DNA of 64,000 bases from CALKXV01 sp965228905 (lineage in GTDB: Bacteria > Pseudomonadota > Alphaproteobacteria > Rhodobacterales > Rhodobacteraceae), in contig CBDDII010000003.1 of the NCBI GenBank assembly GCA_965228905.1, positions 310,001-374,000 on the forward strand, in the 5' to 3' direction. The notes under the pieces are model-generated. The model made no database searches. It was not told where the DNA came from and worked only from the letters and a program-made list of their open reading frames with translations. Made by a program: the position numbers and the translations under genes. This document shows positions 18,938 to 26,446 of the stretch, piece after piece. The first letter of the stretch is position 1. Each line of letters starts with the position of its first letter.

Positions 18938-19424
18938 CCGGCGTTCCGGCAGCTTCGGCCTGTTTTGCCTGATGCTGCGCCAACTGCTGGCGATAAAGCT
19001 GAACGAAGTCGATGTTATCGAGGTTCAGCGGCGGGAAGCCACCATCGCGCGTCACGTCGCTGACGATCCGGCGCACGAAGGGAAACACCATCCGCGGGCA
19101 TTCGATCATCAGGAACGGATGAAGCTGTTCTTCGGCAATGTTCTCGATGTGAAACAGACCGGTGTATTCCATCTCAAGAACGAAAAGCGTCTCGCCGCCT
19201 TCCTTGTTCTTCGAGGTGATGTTGTACTTCGAAACCACCTCGTACTGGTTGTCCGCGCCGCCCTTCTTGGCGTCCAGCGCGACCTGCACCTGGATATCGG
19301 GCTGCACCTGACCCGAAACGGGCTTTTGTGCCAGGATGTTTTCAAAGGAAAGATCGCGAATGAACTGCCCCAGAACCTTCATTTGGGGGATCTGCGGGGC
19401 GGCACCGTTTTCGTTTTCGGCCAT
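18930..19424 (-). CDS. secB: Protein-export chaperone SecB
   Basis: Cytosolic holdase that keeps secretory preproteins unfolded and passes them to SecA. It is 164 aa and contains the family core (YIRDLSFENILAQKP-like segment, then LFHIENIAEEQLHPFLMIECPRMVFPF), with the proline-rich GGFPPLNLDNIDF end. It is transcribed toward dnaQ and away from fxsA. The ATG at 19424 has a GGAGAG site upstream. Confidence 0.96.
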   Translation of the reverse strand: MAENENGAAPQIPQMKVLGQFIRDLSFENILAQKPVSGQVQPDIQVQVALDAKKGGADNQYEVVSKYNITSKNKEGGETLFVLEMEYTGLFHIENIAEEQLHPFLMIECPRMVFPFVRRIVSDVTRDGGFPPLNLDNIDFVQLYRQQLAQHQAKQAEAAGTPVS

Positions 19425-19484
19425 AGGACTCTCCGGTAAGGGATTTCAAAATTCGCGCCTGTCTAGCAGAGCGTGGTCACACGC

Positions 19485-19946
19485 TCAATGCCGCGTCCAC
19501 CCCGATGGGCCGCTTGGTTTCTCGACCTCTTCGAACTCGCCATCAATCACCTCGGGTTCCGGCGGGTTCCGCTGTGCGTCGCCATAACTGAATTCGTGAA
19601 CCACGACGCGATCACGCACGAACCGGAAAACAGCACTCCGAACGGCCGGGATCATCAGGGACAAGCCGACTGCATCGGTAAAGAACCCCGGCGTCAAAAG
19701 CAGGGCACCCGAAAACAGGATCATCGCCCCATGCGCCAAAGGTTCGGTCGGGTCCTGCAATTCGGACATCCGGTTCTGAAGCTGCGACAAAACCGCCATC
19801 CCCTGCGACCGCACCAGATAGGTGCCCGCAATGGCCGTCAGAACGACGATGGCAAGCGTGGGAAACAGCCCGATTGCCCCGCCAACCTGAACAAACAGCG
19901 CAATTTCAATCAGCGGAACAGCCAGAAACAGCAGAAACAGGCGCAT
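19485..19946 (-). CDS. fxsA: FxsA-family membrane protein
   Basis: Small inner-membrane protein of the FxsA family, known in E. coli for suppressing phage T7 exclusion by F; its native role is unclear. It has an N-terminal helix (FLLFLAVPLIEIALFV), a second helix (LAIVVLTAIAGTYLV) and a third near GAMILFSGALLLTPGF, plus a charged cytoplasmic tail. The start chosen at 19946 is preceded by GAGAGG and removes an unsupported nine-residue extension, giving 153 aa. Confidence 0.85.
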   Translation of the reverse strand: MRLFLLFLAVPLIEIALFVQVGGAIGLFPTLAIVVLTAIAGTYLVRSQGMAVLSQLQNRMSELQDPTEPLAHGAMILFSGALLLTPGFFTDAVGLSLMIPAVRSAVFRFVRDRVVVHEFSYGDAQRNPPEPEVIDGEFEEVEKPSGPSGWTRH

Positions 19947-20048
19947 TTGATCCTCTCGTTGCCGTGACATCATGTGGACTCGGGCAGTAACCCACCCTAC
20001 ATATGTGCCCTGATATCGAAACCCAAATCCTGATCTTTGAGAGGTCGA

Positions 20049-20705
20049 ATGAGCTCGTCCATTATTCAGCTCCTGGTGCTTGCGGGCATTGCCGTTTTCC
20101 TGATCCTGCGCCTGCGCAGCGTCCTTGGCACGCGAGAGGGTTTTGAGAAACCGCCTGTGACTTCAGATTCCTCTTCGCGTACCCGGCCCGAGTTTGACGT
20201 GATCGACGGCGGCCCGGATCACGATATCGTCGATCATGTCGAAGACGGGTCCACCAGCGCCAAGGCGCTTGCCGCGATGAAGATGGCCGAACCCGGCTTT
20301 ATGGTCGGTTCGTTCCTCGAAGGCTCGCGCGGGGCATACGAAATGATCCTGATGGCCTTTGAAAACGGCGATCTGTCCGATGTGCGCGGTTTCCTGTCTG
20401 ACGATCTGGCCGAAGCCTTCCAATCCGTCATCGACGACCGCAACGAAAAGGGCCTGACCATCGACGCGAATTTCGTCGGTGTCCGTGAAGTGGCCTTGAA
20501 GAATGCCGAGTTTGATCGCGACACCGGCGAAGGCGAAGTCACCGTGCGTTTCATCGGTGAACTGACCTCGGTTGTGAAAAACGCTGATGGTGAGGTGGTC
20601 GAGGGCGACGCGACCGAGATCAAGCGTCAAAAGGATGTCTGGACTTTCGCACGCAAGATGGGCGCAGACGACCCGAACTGGCAACTTGTCGCCACGGGCG
20701 AATGA
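20049..20705 (+). CDS. Tim44-domain membrane protein (TimA-like)
   Basis: Alphaproteobacterial relative of mitochondrial Tim44. One N-terminal membrane helix (residues about 4-22) is followed by a linker and the Tim44-like domain (about 75-215), beginning near FLEGSRGAYEMILMAFENGD. Length is 218 aa from the ATG at 20049, which has GAGAGG upstream. It lies next to mltA with an ATGA overlap and divergent from fxsA and secB, a conserved neighbourhood. A role in envelope protein handling is likely but unproven. Confidence 0.85.
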   Translation: MSSSIIQLLVLAGIAVFLILRLRSVLGTREGFEKPPVTSDSSSRTRPEFDVIDGGPDHDIVDHVEDGSTSAKALAAMKMAEPGFMVGSFLEGSRGAYEMILMAFENGDLSDVRGFLSDDLAEAFQSVIDDRNEKGLTIDANFVGVREVALKNAEFDRDTGEGEVTVRFIGELTSVVKNADGEVVEGDATEIKRQKDVWTFARKMGADDPNWQLVATGE

Positions 20706-21718
20706 AGCGGCTTTTCGGCCTCTGCCTCGCGGCGGCGCTGACTTCGGGTCACGCCGTGGCTGAGGCAAGGCTGCTGGACTGGGCCGACCTGAAAGGCTGG
20801 GACAAGGACGATCACGCCGCCGCCCTTTCCGTTTTTCAACGCACCTGCATGGACATGGGCGAAAGCGACTGGCCCGTCATTTGCGCCCTGGCCAAGGATC
20901 AGACCAACCCCCGCGTCTTTTTCGAAACCTTCTTCCGTCCGGTACAAATCACCGACGACGAAGCGCCGCTGTTCACCGGTTATTATGAACCCGAACTTCC
21001 CGGATCGCGTTTTCGCACCCTCAGGTTCACGGTTCCAATCTATGCCCGCCCCGACGACGCACCTGACGGTTCGTGGCTGACGCGGGGTGAATTGGAAACG
21101 ACTGGCGTCCTTGAGAACCGCAATCTTGAAATCGCCTGGCTGGAGAACCCCGTCGACAAGTTCTTTCTTCAAGTCCAGGGATCGGGCCGGATCGCCCTGC
21201 CCGATGGCCGCCACATGCGCGTCGGCTATGGCGGCAAGAACGGGCATGAATACCGCTCGGTCGGCAAGGAACTGGCCCGGCGCGGGATATTTGAGGAACA
21301 TCAGGTTTCCGCCGCCGTGATCCGCAACTGGGTGATCGAAAACCCCGACGAAGGTCGCGAGCTTTTGCATCACAACCCGTCCTATGTCTTTTTCCGCGAA
21401 ATCACCGAGCTTGATCCGGAAGACGGCCCGCTTGGCGCGATGAACCGTCCGCTGACGGCGGAACGCACACTGGCCATCGACCCCGAATTCGTCCCCTTGG
21501 GTGCGCCGGTCTGGCTTGAAAAAGACGGCGCCAATCCGATCCGCCGCCTGATGGTGGCGCAAGACACCGGCTCGGCCGTGAAGGGCGCGCAGCGTGCCGA
21601 CATTTTCTATGGGTCCGGGGCCGACGCGGGTGCCCGCGCCGGGATCATCCGCGACGGTGGCCGAATGATCGTCCTTCTTCCCATTGCCGACGCGCTGGCG
21701 CTGGCCGATCAGGGATGA
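20702..21718 (+). CDS. mltA: Membrane-bound lytic murein transglycosylase A
   Basis: Cleaves peptidoglycan glycan strands with formation of 1,6-anhydro-muramic acid. A signal peptide is visible at residues 1-21. The MltA domain includes FTGYYEPELPGS and VQGSGRIALPDG. The C-terminal 3D domain has AQDTGSAVKGAQRADIFYG with the catalytic Asp region. Length is 338 aa. There is no lipobox Cys at the cleavage site, so it may be periplasmic rather than a lipoprotein. It overlaps the genes on both sides by four bases. Confidence 0.93.
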   Translation: MKRLFGLCLAAALTSGHAVAEARLLDWADLKGWDKDDHAAALSVFQRTCMDMGESDWPVICALAKDQTNPRVFFETFFRPVQITDDEAPLFTGYYEPELPGSRFRTLRFTVPIYARPDDAPDGSWLTRGELETTGVLENRNLEIAWLENPVDKFFLQVQGSGRIALPDGRHMRVGYGGKNGHEYRSVGKELARRGIFEEHQVSAAVIRNWVIENPDEGRELLHHNPSYVFFREITELDPEDGPLGAMNRPLTAERTLAIDPEFVPLGAPVWLEKDGANPIRRLMVAQDTGSAVKGAQRADIFYGSGADAGARAGIIRDGGRMIVLLPIADALALADQG

Positions 21719-22299
21719 CGAAAAAGCCGCGCGGCCTCAGGCCAGAGGAAGAACGCCTTTGGAAACGCGTGGCAGATACGGCAACGCCGCTTGAGAAACC
21801 CGCGCCAAAGCCGCGCATTCCTGCAAAATTGAAGCCGCAGGCCGATAAGCCAACCAGGAAACAGGCGCCCCAGCCCTATCAACCACCAAAATTCCGCATC
21901 GGAGAGACCGCCGAAACGGCAATGCCAACCTCGGTGACACCGGCTGAACCGCTCCGAATGGACAAAAAATCCTTCTCGCGCATGAAGCGCGGCAAATCCA
22001 AACCCGAGGCGCGGATCGACCTCCACGGAATGACGGCGGCAGCGGCACAGACTGCGCTCACCGCCTTTATCCTCCGTTCGCATGACCGGGGCTTGCGTCT
22101 TGTTCTGGTCATTACCGGAAAAGGTCGCAGCAGCGAAGACCACGGACCAATCCCGCAACGTGTTGGCGTGCTGCGCCAGCAACTGCCCCATTGGACATCC
22201 ATTCCGCCCCTTAACCGCATCGTCCTGCAAGTGAGCGAAGCGCACCAGCGCCACGGTGGATCAGGCGCGTTTTACGTCTATCTCGCCCGTCGCCGATAA
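21715..22299 (+). CDS. Smr-domain protein
   Basis: The C-terminal half (residues about 95-194) is an Smr domain, with IDLHGMT (the DLHG motif) and ITGKGR (the GKG motif) followed by the HGGSGAFYVYL end. Smr domains are nucleases, some of them ribosome-associated. The N-terminal half is a basic, proline-rich linker. Length is 194 aa. It is coupled to mltA by an ATGA overlap and runs 39 bases into the end of the oppositely oriented MFS gene. Confidence 0.9.
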   Translation: MTKKPRGLRPEEERLWKRVADTATPLEKPAPKPRIPAKLKPQADKPTRKQAPQPYQPPKFRIGETAETAMPTSVTPAEPLRMDKKSFSRMKRGKSKPEARIDLHGMTAAAAQTALTAFILRSHDRGLRLVLVITGKGRSSEDHGPIPQRVGVLRQQLPHWTSIPPLNRIVLQVSEAHQRHGGSGAFYVYLARRR

Positions 22300-23505
22300 A
22301 GCGCGATCCGCCTGGGCCAGCCCGACCCAGACCAAGGAAAGCGCCAAGGCGAAATAAAGCGAAATCGCCAGCATCTGCTCGGGAAAATCAAAGCCGAAAT
22401 CGATCAGCGCCCCGGTGATCCCCGGCCCGATGGCCGAACCAAACACCATGATGCTGGTCGACGTCGCCTTGATCGCCCCGATGTGCCGCGTGCCGAAATA
22501 CTCGGCCCAGAACGCGGTGATGATCGTCGACTGCAACCCGATGCAAACTCCAAACACCATGAAGGCCACGCTGGCCCACCAAAGTGTCGTTGCAAAGGAA
22601 AGGATGACAAATCCGATTACCCAGGGGATCAGGTAAATCCGCAAAAGCCGACCCGTCCCGAACCGGTCGATCAACACGCCTGAACCAAGTGTCACGCTGA
22701 CCGAAACCACAGTCAAAAGCGGGATCAGCGACAGATACTGCACCAGGTCCCACCCCTTGACCTCGGCTATATGAACCTGCTGGAAAAACAACGCGGTTCC
22801 CCATGCGGGCGGCCCCAACAAGGCCGGAACCAGCAGCCAAAACAGGGCAGACCCCAGAACATCGCCGCGCGTCCAATGCCGCCCGTTCATGCCCAGAGAT
22901 TCCGAATCCTTTGCATGGGCTTGCGGCGTTCTTTCCTGGTTCAAAAGGAACAACAGCACGGGAAACATCAACAACGTCAGGATGCCGACCCAGACCCAGA
23001 TCGCCTGCCACCGCATCCAGCCCATCAAGGCCGCCGCCAGAACCGGTAAAACCGCCGTGCCAAAAGCAATCCCCATGTTCGACAGCGACAAGGCCAGCCC
23101 CCGCCGCGCCACGAACCACCGCGCCATCGCCACAGCCGCCAGCTGATAGGTCATCCCCTGCCCGAAAAACCGCAGTAGAAAGACGCAAGCCACCAACCCC
23201 GGCAGCCAGGAATTGAACGCCATCGCGAAACAACTGACCGCCAGCCCCGGCAGCACGACCCAGGCCAGCAACCGCACGCGAAACCGATCCGTCAACGCAC
23301 CCGCAAAAAACATCGCCGCCGCCGAAGCGGTTGTCCCAATCGTATAGGTCAGCCCCCATTCCCCGTCGCTCAGCGCAAAATGTGTCATGATCTCGCCCGC
23401 GAAGGCCGAGATGAAAAACGTCTGCCCAAAGGACGAGGCGAACATCAGGATCGCGCCAGCGGCCAGAAAGTGCAGATTTTCACGGATGAAGCGAAATGCG
23501 CTCAT
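22261..23505 (-). CDS. MFS transporter, 12 membrane helices
   Basis: A 414-aa major facilitator with about twelve hydrophobic segments in two halves. Between helices 2 and 3 is GALTDRFRVRLLAW, a variant of the MFS loop motif, and the second half repeats it as GVLIDRFGTGRLLR. The general shape resembles the NarK/OxlT-like branch, but the substrate cannot be told. The ATG at 23505 fits the first helix; the open frame upstream is antisense to the next gene and is not coding. The 3' end overlaps smr. Confidence 0.85.
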   Translation of the reverse strand: MSAFRFIRENLHFLAAGAILMFASSFGQTFFISAFAGEIMTHFALSDGEWGLTYTIGTTASAAAMFFAGALTDRFRVRLLAWVVLPGLAVSCFAMAFNSWLPGLVACVFLLRFFGQGMTYQLAAVAMARWFVARRGLALSLSNMGIAFGTAVLPVLAAALMGWMRWQAIWVWVGILTLLMFPVLLFLLNQERTPQAHAKDSESLGMNGRHWTRGDVLGSALFWLLVPALLGPPAWGTALFFQQVHIAEVKGWDLVQYLSLIPLLTVVSVSVTLGSGVLIDRFGTGRLLRIYLIPWVIGFVILSFATTLWWASVAFMVFGVCIGLQSTIITAFWAEYFGTRHIGAIKATSTSIMVFGSAIGPGITGALIDFGFDFPEQMLAISLYFALALSLVWVGLAQADRALSATGEIDVKRA

Positions 23506-23631
23506 GGCACCTCTGTCACCCGTTCGCACGCAAATGAAAAGCCCGGAAAGTGACGATTTTAGACAACGCCCCAGTTTTTCCGTCATTTCGACAAAAAGTC
23601 TCGCTATCGGATCCGCAGATGGAGGGTAGTC

Positions 23632-24279
23632 ATGGGCCTTGCGCGCAACTCCGGGATGACCGGCGAACTTGTTAACCACGAAATGGAATGGGGCGTCAGT
23701 GTCGCCGAAAGGCGCACGCGGCAAAGCCTCGCCAAGCGCATGTTGCGCATCGCGGCCTATGGCGGGTTCATCCTTGCATCCTTCGTGGCGATCCCGGTCT
23801 TCATCGGCATTGTCCTGTTCCCGGACCTCGAGGCACTTGCGCAAAACGCCCTGATCGTGCTTGGCCTCGTCGCCGTTGCGGTCCTGTTCCAGGCCCAATC
23901 CCGGCGCGGACCCAAGAACGCCCTGCAAATCGACTATGCCGCGTCCGAAGTGCGCCTCGGCAGCCAGGACGCCAACGGCATCTTCAGTCGGCATCGCGTT
24001 TGCGGTTTCCGCCACATTCAAAAGGTTTCGGTCGACGCCAGCAACCGCAGCAACCCGGCCCTTTGCCTTCACCTGAACGGCGAGGTCGTCACCATCCACT
24101 TCCAGGATGCCGACCCGCGCAGCCTTGACCTTGTCGCCGCCAAGATCTCCGCCGCCCGCGAAAGTGCGAAAAAGGCCCCGATCCGCTCGCGCGTGCAAAG
24201 CATGATCATGGGCATCGACGCCACCTATCGTGAGGTGGGCAGCCGCGTTGTTTCGCGCGTTGTGTCGCGAACGGTTTGA
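23632..24279 (+). CDS. Uncharacterised protein with two membrane helices
   Basis: A 215-aa protein I cannot assign. It has a short basic N-terminus, two hydrophobic helices (about residues 40-62 and 70-90), and then a soluble domain that may resemble bacterial PH-like domains by its alternating strand pattern, although no motif is decisive. GGAGGG lies 9 bases before the ATG. It is divergent from the MFS gene with a 126-base gap. Codon use matches the neighbours, and the AT-rich islet starts right after its stop. Confidence 0.7.
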   Translation: MGLARNSGMTGELVNHEMEWGVSVAERRTRQSLAKRMLRIAAYGGFILASFVAIPVFIGIVLFPDLEALAQNALIVLGLVAVAVLFQAQSRRGPKNALQIDYAASEVRLGSQDANGIFSRHRVCGFRHIQKVSVDASNRSNPALCLHLNGEVVTIHFQDADPRSLDLVAAKISAARESAKKAPIRSRVQSMIMGIDATYREVGSRVVSRVVSRTV

Positions 24280-24355
24280 AAAGCACCACCGGAAGCTAAA
24301 ACAACTATTCAAAACTACATTTAGTCATTCTCAAACTTCATTGCACAATAGGTGC

Positions 24356-24385
24356 TTGACAATCTCCAGAATTGTGAAGTAGGAA
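24356..24385 (+). promoter_or_regulatory. Predicted promoter P1 of the small RNA
   Basis: A consensus -35 TTGACA (24356-24361) and TAGGAA (24380-24385) are 18 bases apart, placing the start near 24391-24393. An inverted repeat CACAAT (24344-24349) / ATTGTG (24371-24376) surrounds the -35 and could be an operator. The same TTGACAATCTC-N13-TAGG pattern recurs at 24528. Confidence 0.55.
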
Positions 24386-24390
24386 TCTGA

Positions 24391-24465
24391 GTCCGATTCG
24401 TGTGGTCTCTTGCGACTACCGATTCAAGCAACCCCACCAGATCTCAATCTGGTGGGGTTTGTTGT
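24391..24465 (+). ncRNA. Predicted small RNA complementary to the DUF3892 mRNA leader
   Basis: A short transcription unit between promoter P1 and a strong terminator, about 70-75 nt long, with no convincing reading frame. Its first 23 bases (24391-24413) can pair without interruption with 24586-24608 in the leader of the downstream gene (two G-U pairs). Within the RNA, GTGGTC (24402-24407) pairs with GACTAC (24414-24419), exposing loop TCTTGC, which is complementary to GCGAGA (24586-24591) of the target. This layout, with a seed at the 5' end and a terminator at the 3' end, is typical of regulatory RNAs. Expression is not shown. Confidence 0.5.
24430..24465 (+). terminator. Strong Rho-independent terminator of the small RNA
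   Basis: CCCCACCAGAT (24432-24442) pairs with ATCTGGTGGGG (24447-24457), with loop CTCA and two more A-T pairs outside. It is followed by TTTGTTGTTG. This is one of the clearest intrinsic terminators in the window. Confidence 0.85.
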
Positions 24466-24527
24466 TGAAGGCTGTCTAGTGAAGCGACCCACTATCTTGT
24501 GGAGCGAAGCTGGGAAAATACTAGTAC

Positions 24528-24557
24528 TTGACAATCTCGTTACAATCGCCTTAGGTT
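24528..24557 (+). promoter_or_regulatory. Predicted promoter P2 of the DUF3892 gene
   Basis: TTGACA (24528-24533) and TAGGTT (24552-24557) are 18 bases apart, the same spacing and -35 context as P1, giving a start near 24563 and a leader of about 90 bases. TATACT at 24571-24576 is an alternative -10 without a good -35. Confidence 0.5.
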
Positions 24558-24583
24558 GTCGGCTGTTCGCTATACTGGCGAGC

Positions 24584-24630
24584 GGGCGAGAGACCACACG
24601 AGTCGGACAACTCTTCATCTCTCGCCCTTT
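24584..24630 (+). promoter_or_regulatory. Leader hairpin (possible attenuator) upstream of the DUF3892 gene
   Basis: GGGCGAGAGA (24584-24593) is exactly complementary to TCTCTCGCCC (24618-24627), a 10-bp stem followed by TTTCTCT. The loop holds a second small stem, GAGT/ACTC (24600-24603/24610-24613). The left arm and loop are the region complementary to the upstream small RNA, so pairing with the RNA would open this hairpin. Confidence 0.55.
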
Positions 24631-24653
24631 CTCTAACTGAAAGGAAGAGGCTG

Positions 24654-24941
24654 ATGTCTTTTCAGATTGACTGTATTGTAAAAGCGGACCGCTACAATCC
24701 GTTTGAAGCTATTCAAACTGTAGGCGGTCCAAATCCAGGCGGCAGGCGCTGGCAGCTTAGCCAGCAAGAGGTAATTCACTGGATTGACGATCTTGGCAAG
24801 AGTTTCCACGTGGAAAGCCGGCATGGACGAGTAAGAGTTGTCACTGCCACAAGCCCACACGGCAACCGCTACATAAAGACTGAGGCGGATGGCAAAGAGC
24901 CCAACAATTTGCTCGAGCTGACTTCGTGTACTTTGCGGTAG
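24654..24941 (+). CDS. DUF3892-type small protein
   Basis: A 95-aa protein resembling DUF3892: an N-terminal IDCIVKADR strand, then GG....W.LSQQEVIHWID, HGR..V.V, and an end of the YIKTEADG...NNLLEL..C type. The function of this family is unknown to me. GGAAGAGG precedes the ATG at 24654. Base composition and codon use are more AT-rich than in neighbouring genes, suggesting acquisition by transfer. The gene holds a 14-bp palindrome, TTTCCACGTGGAAA, at 24803-24816. The long leader with possible RNA control is described separately. Confidence 0.75.
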   Translation: MSFQIDCIVKADRYNPFEAIQTVGGPNPGGRRWQLSQQEVIHWIDDLGKSFHVESRHGRVRVVTATSPHGNRYIKTEADGKEPNNLLELTSCTLR

Positions 24942-24964
24942 TTGGGATATTTCTAAGGAGCACC

Positions 24965-24986
24965 GAGGCGCGCGACTGCGCGTCTC
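24965..24986 (-). terminator. GC-rich hairpin after hslU
   Basis: GAGGCGCGC (24965-24973) pairs with GCGCGTCTC (24978-24986), 9 bp with one G-T and loop GACT, one base beyond the hslU stop. There is no T tract, so the terminator assignment is tentative. Confidence 0.4.
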
Positions 24987-24987
24987 G

Positions 24988-26298
24988 TCACAATACGTAA
25001 CGGCTCATGTCCGAACCCCTGGCCAATTCGCCAAGGTTCTCTTCGACAAAGGCGGCATCCACCACCACGTTTTCGCCAGACCGGTCAGGCGCGGTAAAGG
25101 AAAGCTCCTCGAACACGCGCTCCATCACGGTATAAAGCCGCCGCGCGCCGATGTTTTCGACCGACTGGTTCACATCCGCCGCGATCTTCGCCAGTGCGGC
25201 GATGCCGTCGTCGGTAAAGGAAACCTTCACCTCTTCCGTCCCCATCAGCGCGGTGTACTGCAGGGTCAGCGCATTGTCGGTTTCCGTCAGGATACGTACG
25301 AAATCCTCTTCCGTCAGCGCCCGCAGGTTCACCCGGATGGGCAAGCGGCCCTGCAACTCCGGCAACAGGTCCGACGGCTTGGCAATGTGGAACGCGCCCG
25401 AGGCGATGAACAGGATGTGGTCGGTCTTGACCGGCCCGTGCTTTGTCGAAACCGTCGTGCCTTCGATCAGCGGCAGCAAGTCCCGCTGCACCCCTTCGCG
25501 CGACACATCTGCACCCCGCGCTTCGGACCGCGCCGTCACCTTGTCGATCTCGTCCAGAAAGACGATTCCGTTCTCTTCAACTGCCGAAAGCGCCGCTTTA
25601 GTGACTGTTTCGTCGTCCAACAGCTTGTCTGCCTCTTCCCCGATCAACACGTCATAGGATTGCGCCACGGTCATCCGTTTCTTGACGGACCGGCCCGGAA
25701 ATCCCTTCCCGAAGATGCTGCCCAGATCAATCGCCATGCCGCCCTGGCCCGGCGGCATTCCGGGAATCTCCATGCCCGAAAGCGGGTTCGATGAATCCTG
25801 CAATTCAAGCTCAATCACCGTATCGTCCAACTCGCCCCGCTTCAGCTTGTCGCGGAACATATCCAGCGTCTGCTCGCGGGCATTCTCACCGGCAATCGCG
25901 GCCAGAACCCGGTCTTCGGCAGCCTTCTGCGCCTTCGCCTTGACGTCTTCCCGCATCAATTCGCGCGTCATGGTGATCGCGGTTTCGACAAGATCGCGCA
26001 CGATCTGTTCCACGTCGCGCCCCACATAACCCACCTCGGTGAACTTCGTCGCCTCCACCTTCAAAAACGGCGCCTTTGCCAGTTTCGCCAGCCGCCGCGA
26101 AATCTCGGTCTTGCCCACACCGGTCGGCCCGATCATCAGGATGTTCTTGGGATAAACCTCGTCGCGCAGGTCATCCGCCAATTGCTTCCTGCGCCAGCGA
26201 TTGCGCAGGGCAACGGCAACAGCACGCTTGGCGTCCTTCTGACCAATGATGAAACGATCCAACTCGGAAACGATTTCGCGCGGCGTAAGGTCTGTCAT
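24988..26298 (-). CDS. hslU: ATP-dependent protease ATPase subunit HslU
   Basis: AAA+ unfoldase that feeds substrates to the HslV peptidase. Walker A is GPTGVGKTEISRRL, the GYVGRDVE pore loop follows, Walker B is GIVFLDEIDKV, and the extreme C-terminus RYVL is the tail that inserts into HslV to activate it. Length is 436 aa. It lies downstream of hslV with a 146-base gap holding the double-hairpin repeat, so it may have its own promoter or depend on read-through. Confidence 0.97.
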   Translation of the reverse strand: MTDLTPREIVSELDRFIIGQKDAKRAVAVALRNRWRRKQLADDLRDEVYPKNILMIGPTGVGKTEISRRLAKLAKAPFLKVEATKFTEVGYVGRDVEQIVRDLVETAITMTRELMREDVKAKAQKAAEDRVLAAIAGENAREQTLDMFRDKLKRGELDDTVIELELQDSSNPLSGMEIPGMPPGQGGMAIDLGSIFGKGFPGRSVKKRMTVAQSYDVLIGEEADKLLDDETVTKAALSAVEENGIVFLDEIDKVTARSEARGADVSREGVQRDLLPLIEGTTVSTKHGPVKTDHILFIASGAFHIAKPSDLLPELQGRLPIRVNLRALTEEDFVRILTETDNALTLQYTALMGTEEVKVSFTDDGIAALAKIAADVNQSVENIGARRLYTVMERVFEELSFTAPDRSGENVVVDAAFVEENLGELARGSDMSRYVL

Positions 26299-26396
26299 GG
26301 ATACTCCTGAAACTTGCCCGCCCTAGTTAATCCCGATCCTCGGAAACACAACCCGAACCCGATGCAGACAATTCAATTCAAATTGCCCTTCACTGC

Positions 26397-26446
26397 TTCA
26401 AAAATACGCCGGGGTGAGCCCCGAAGGGGCGAGGGGCAGAGCCCCT
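26397..26446 (-). terminator. Double-hairpin terminator-like repeat after hslV (copy B)
   Basis: On the minus strand AGGGGC-tct-GCCCCT overlaps the hslV stop codon. GCCCC-ttc-GGGGC follows, then TCACCCCGGCGTATTTTTG. The same plan occurs after grpE, with arms changed together so that pairing is kept. Here it lies between hslV and hslU and may lower hslU transcription. Confidence 0.55.

Noticed and set aside
22261..24312. 683-codon reading of the MFS gene
   Set aside because: The extra N-terminal 269 codons are antisense to a credible gene and lack any match to MFS proteins; the ATG at 23505 precedes the first helix.
24410..24640. 76-codon open frame across the small RNA terminator and second promoter
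   Set aside because: It has no ribosome site and runs through a strong terminator and a promoter, so it is very unlikely to be translated.
24803..24816. 14-bp palindrome TTTCCACGTGGAAA inside the DUF3892 gene, similar to parS
   Set aside because: It has CCACGTGG at the centre instead of TCACGTGA and lacks the outer bases, so ParB binding is unlikely; it may be a chance palindrome.
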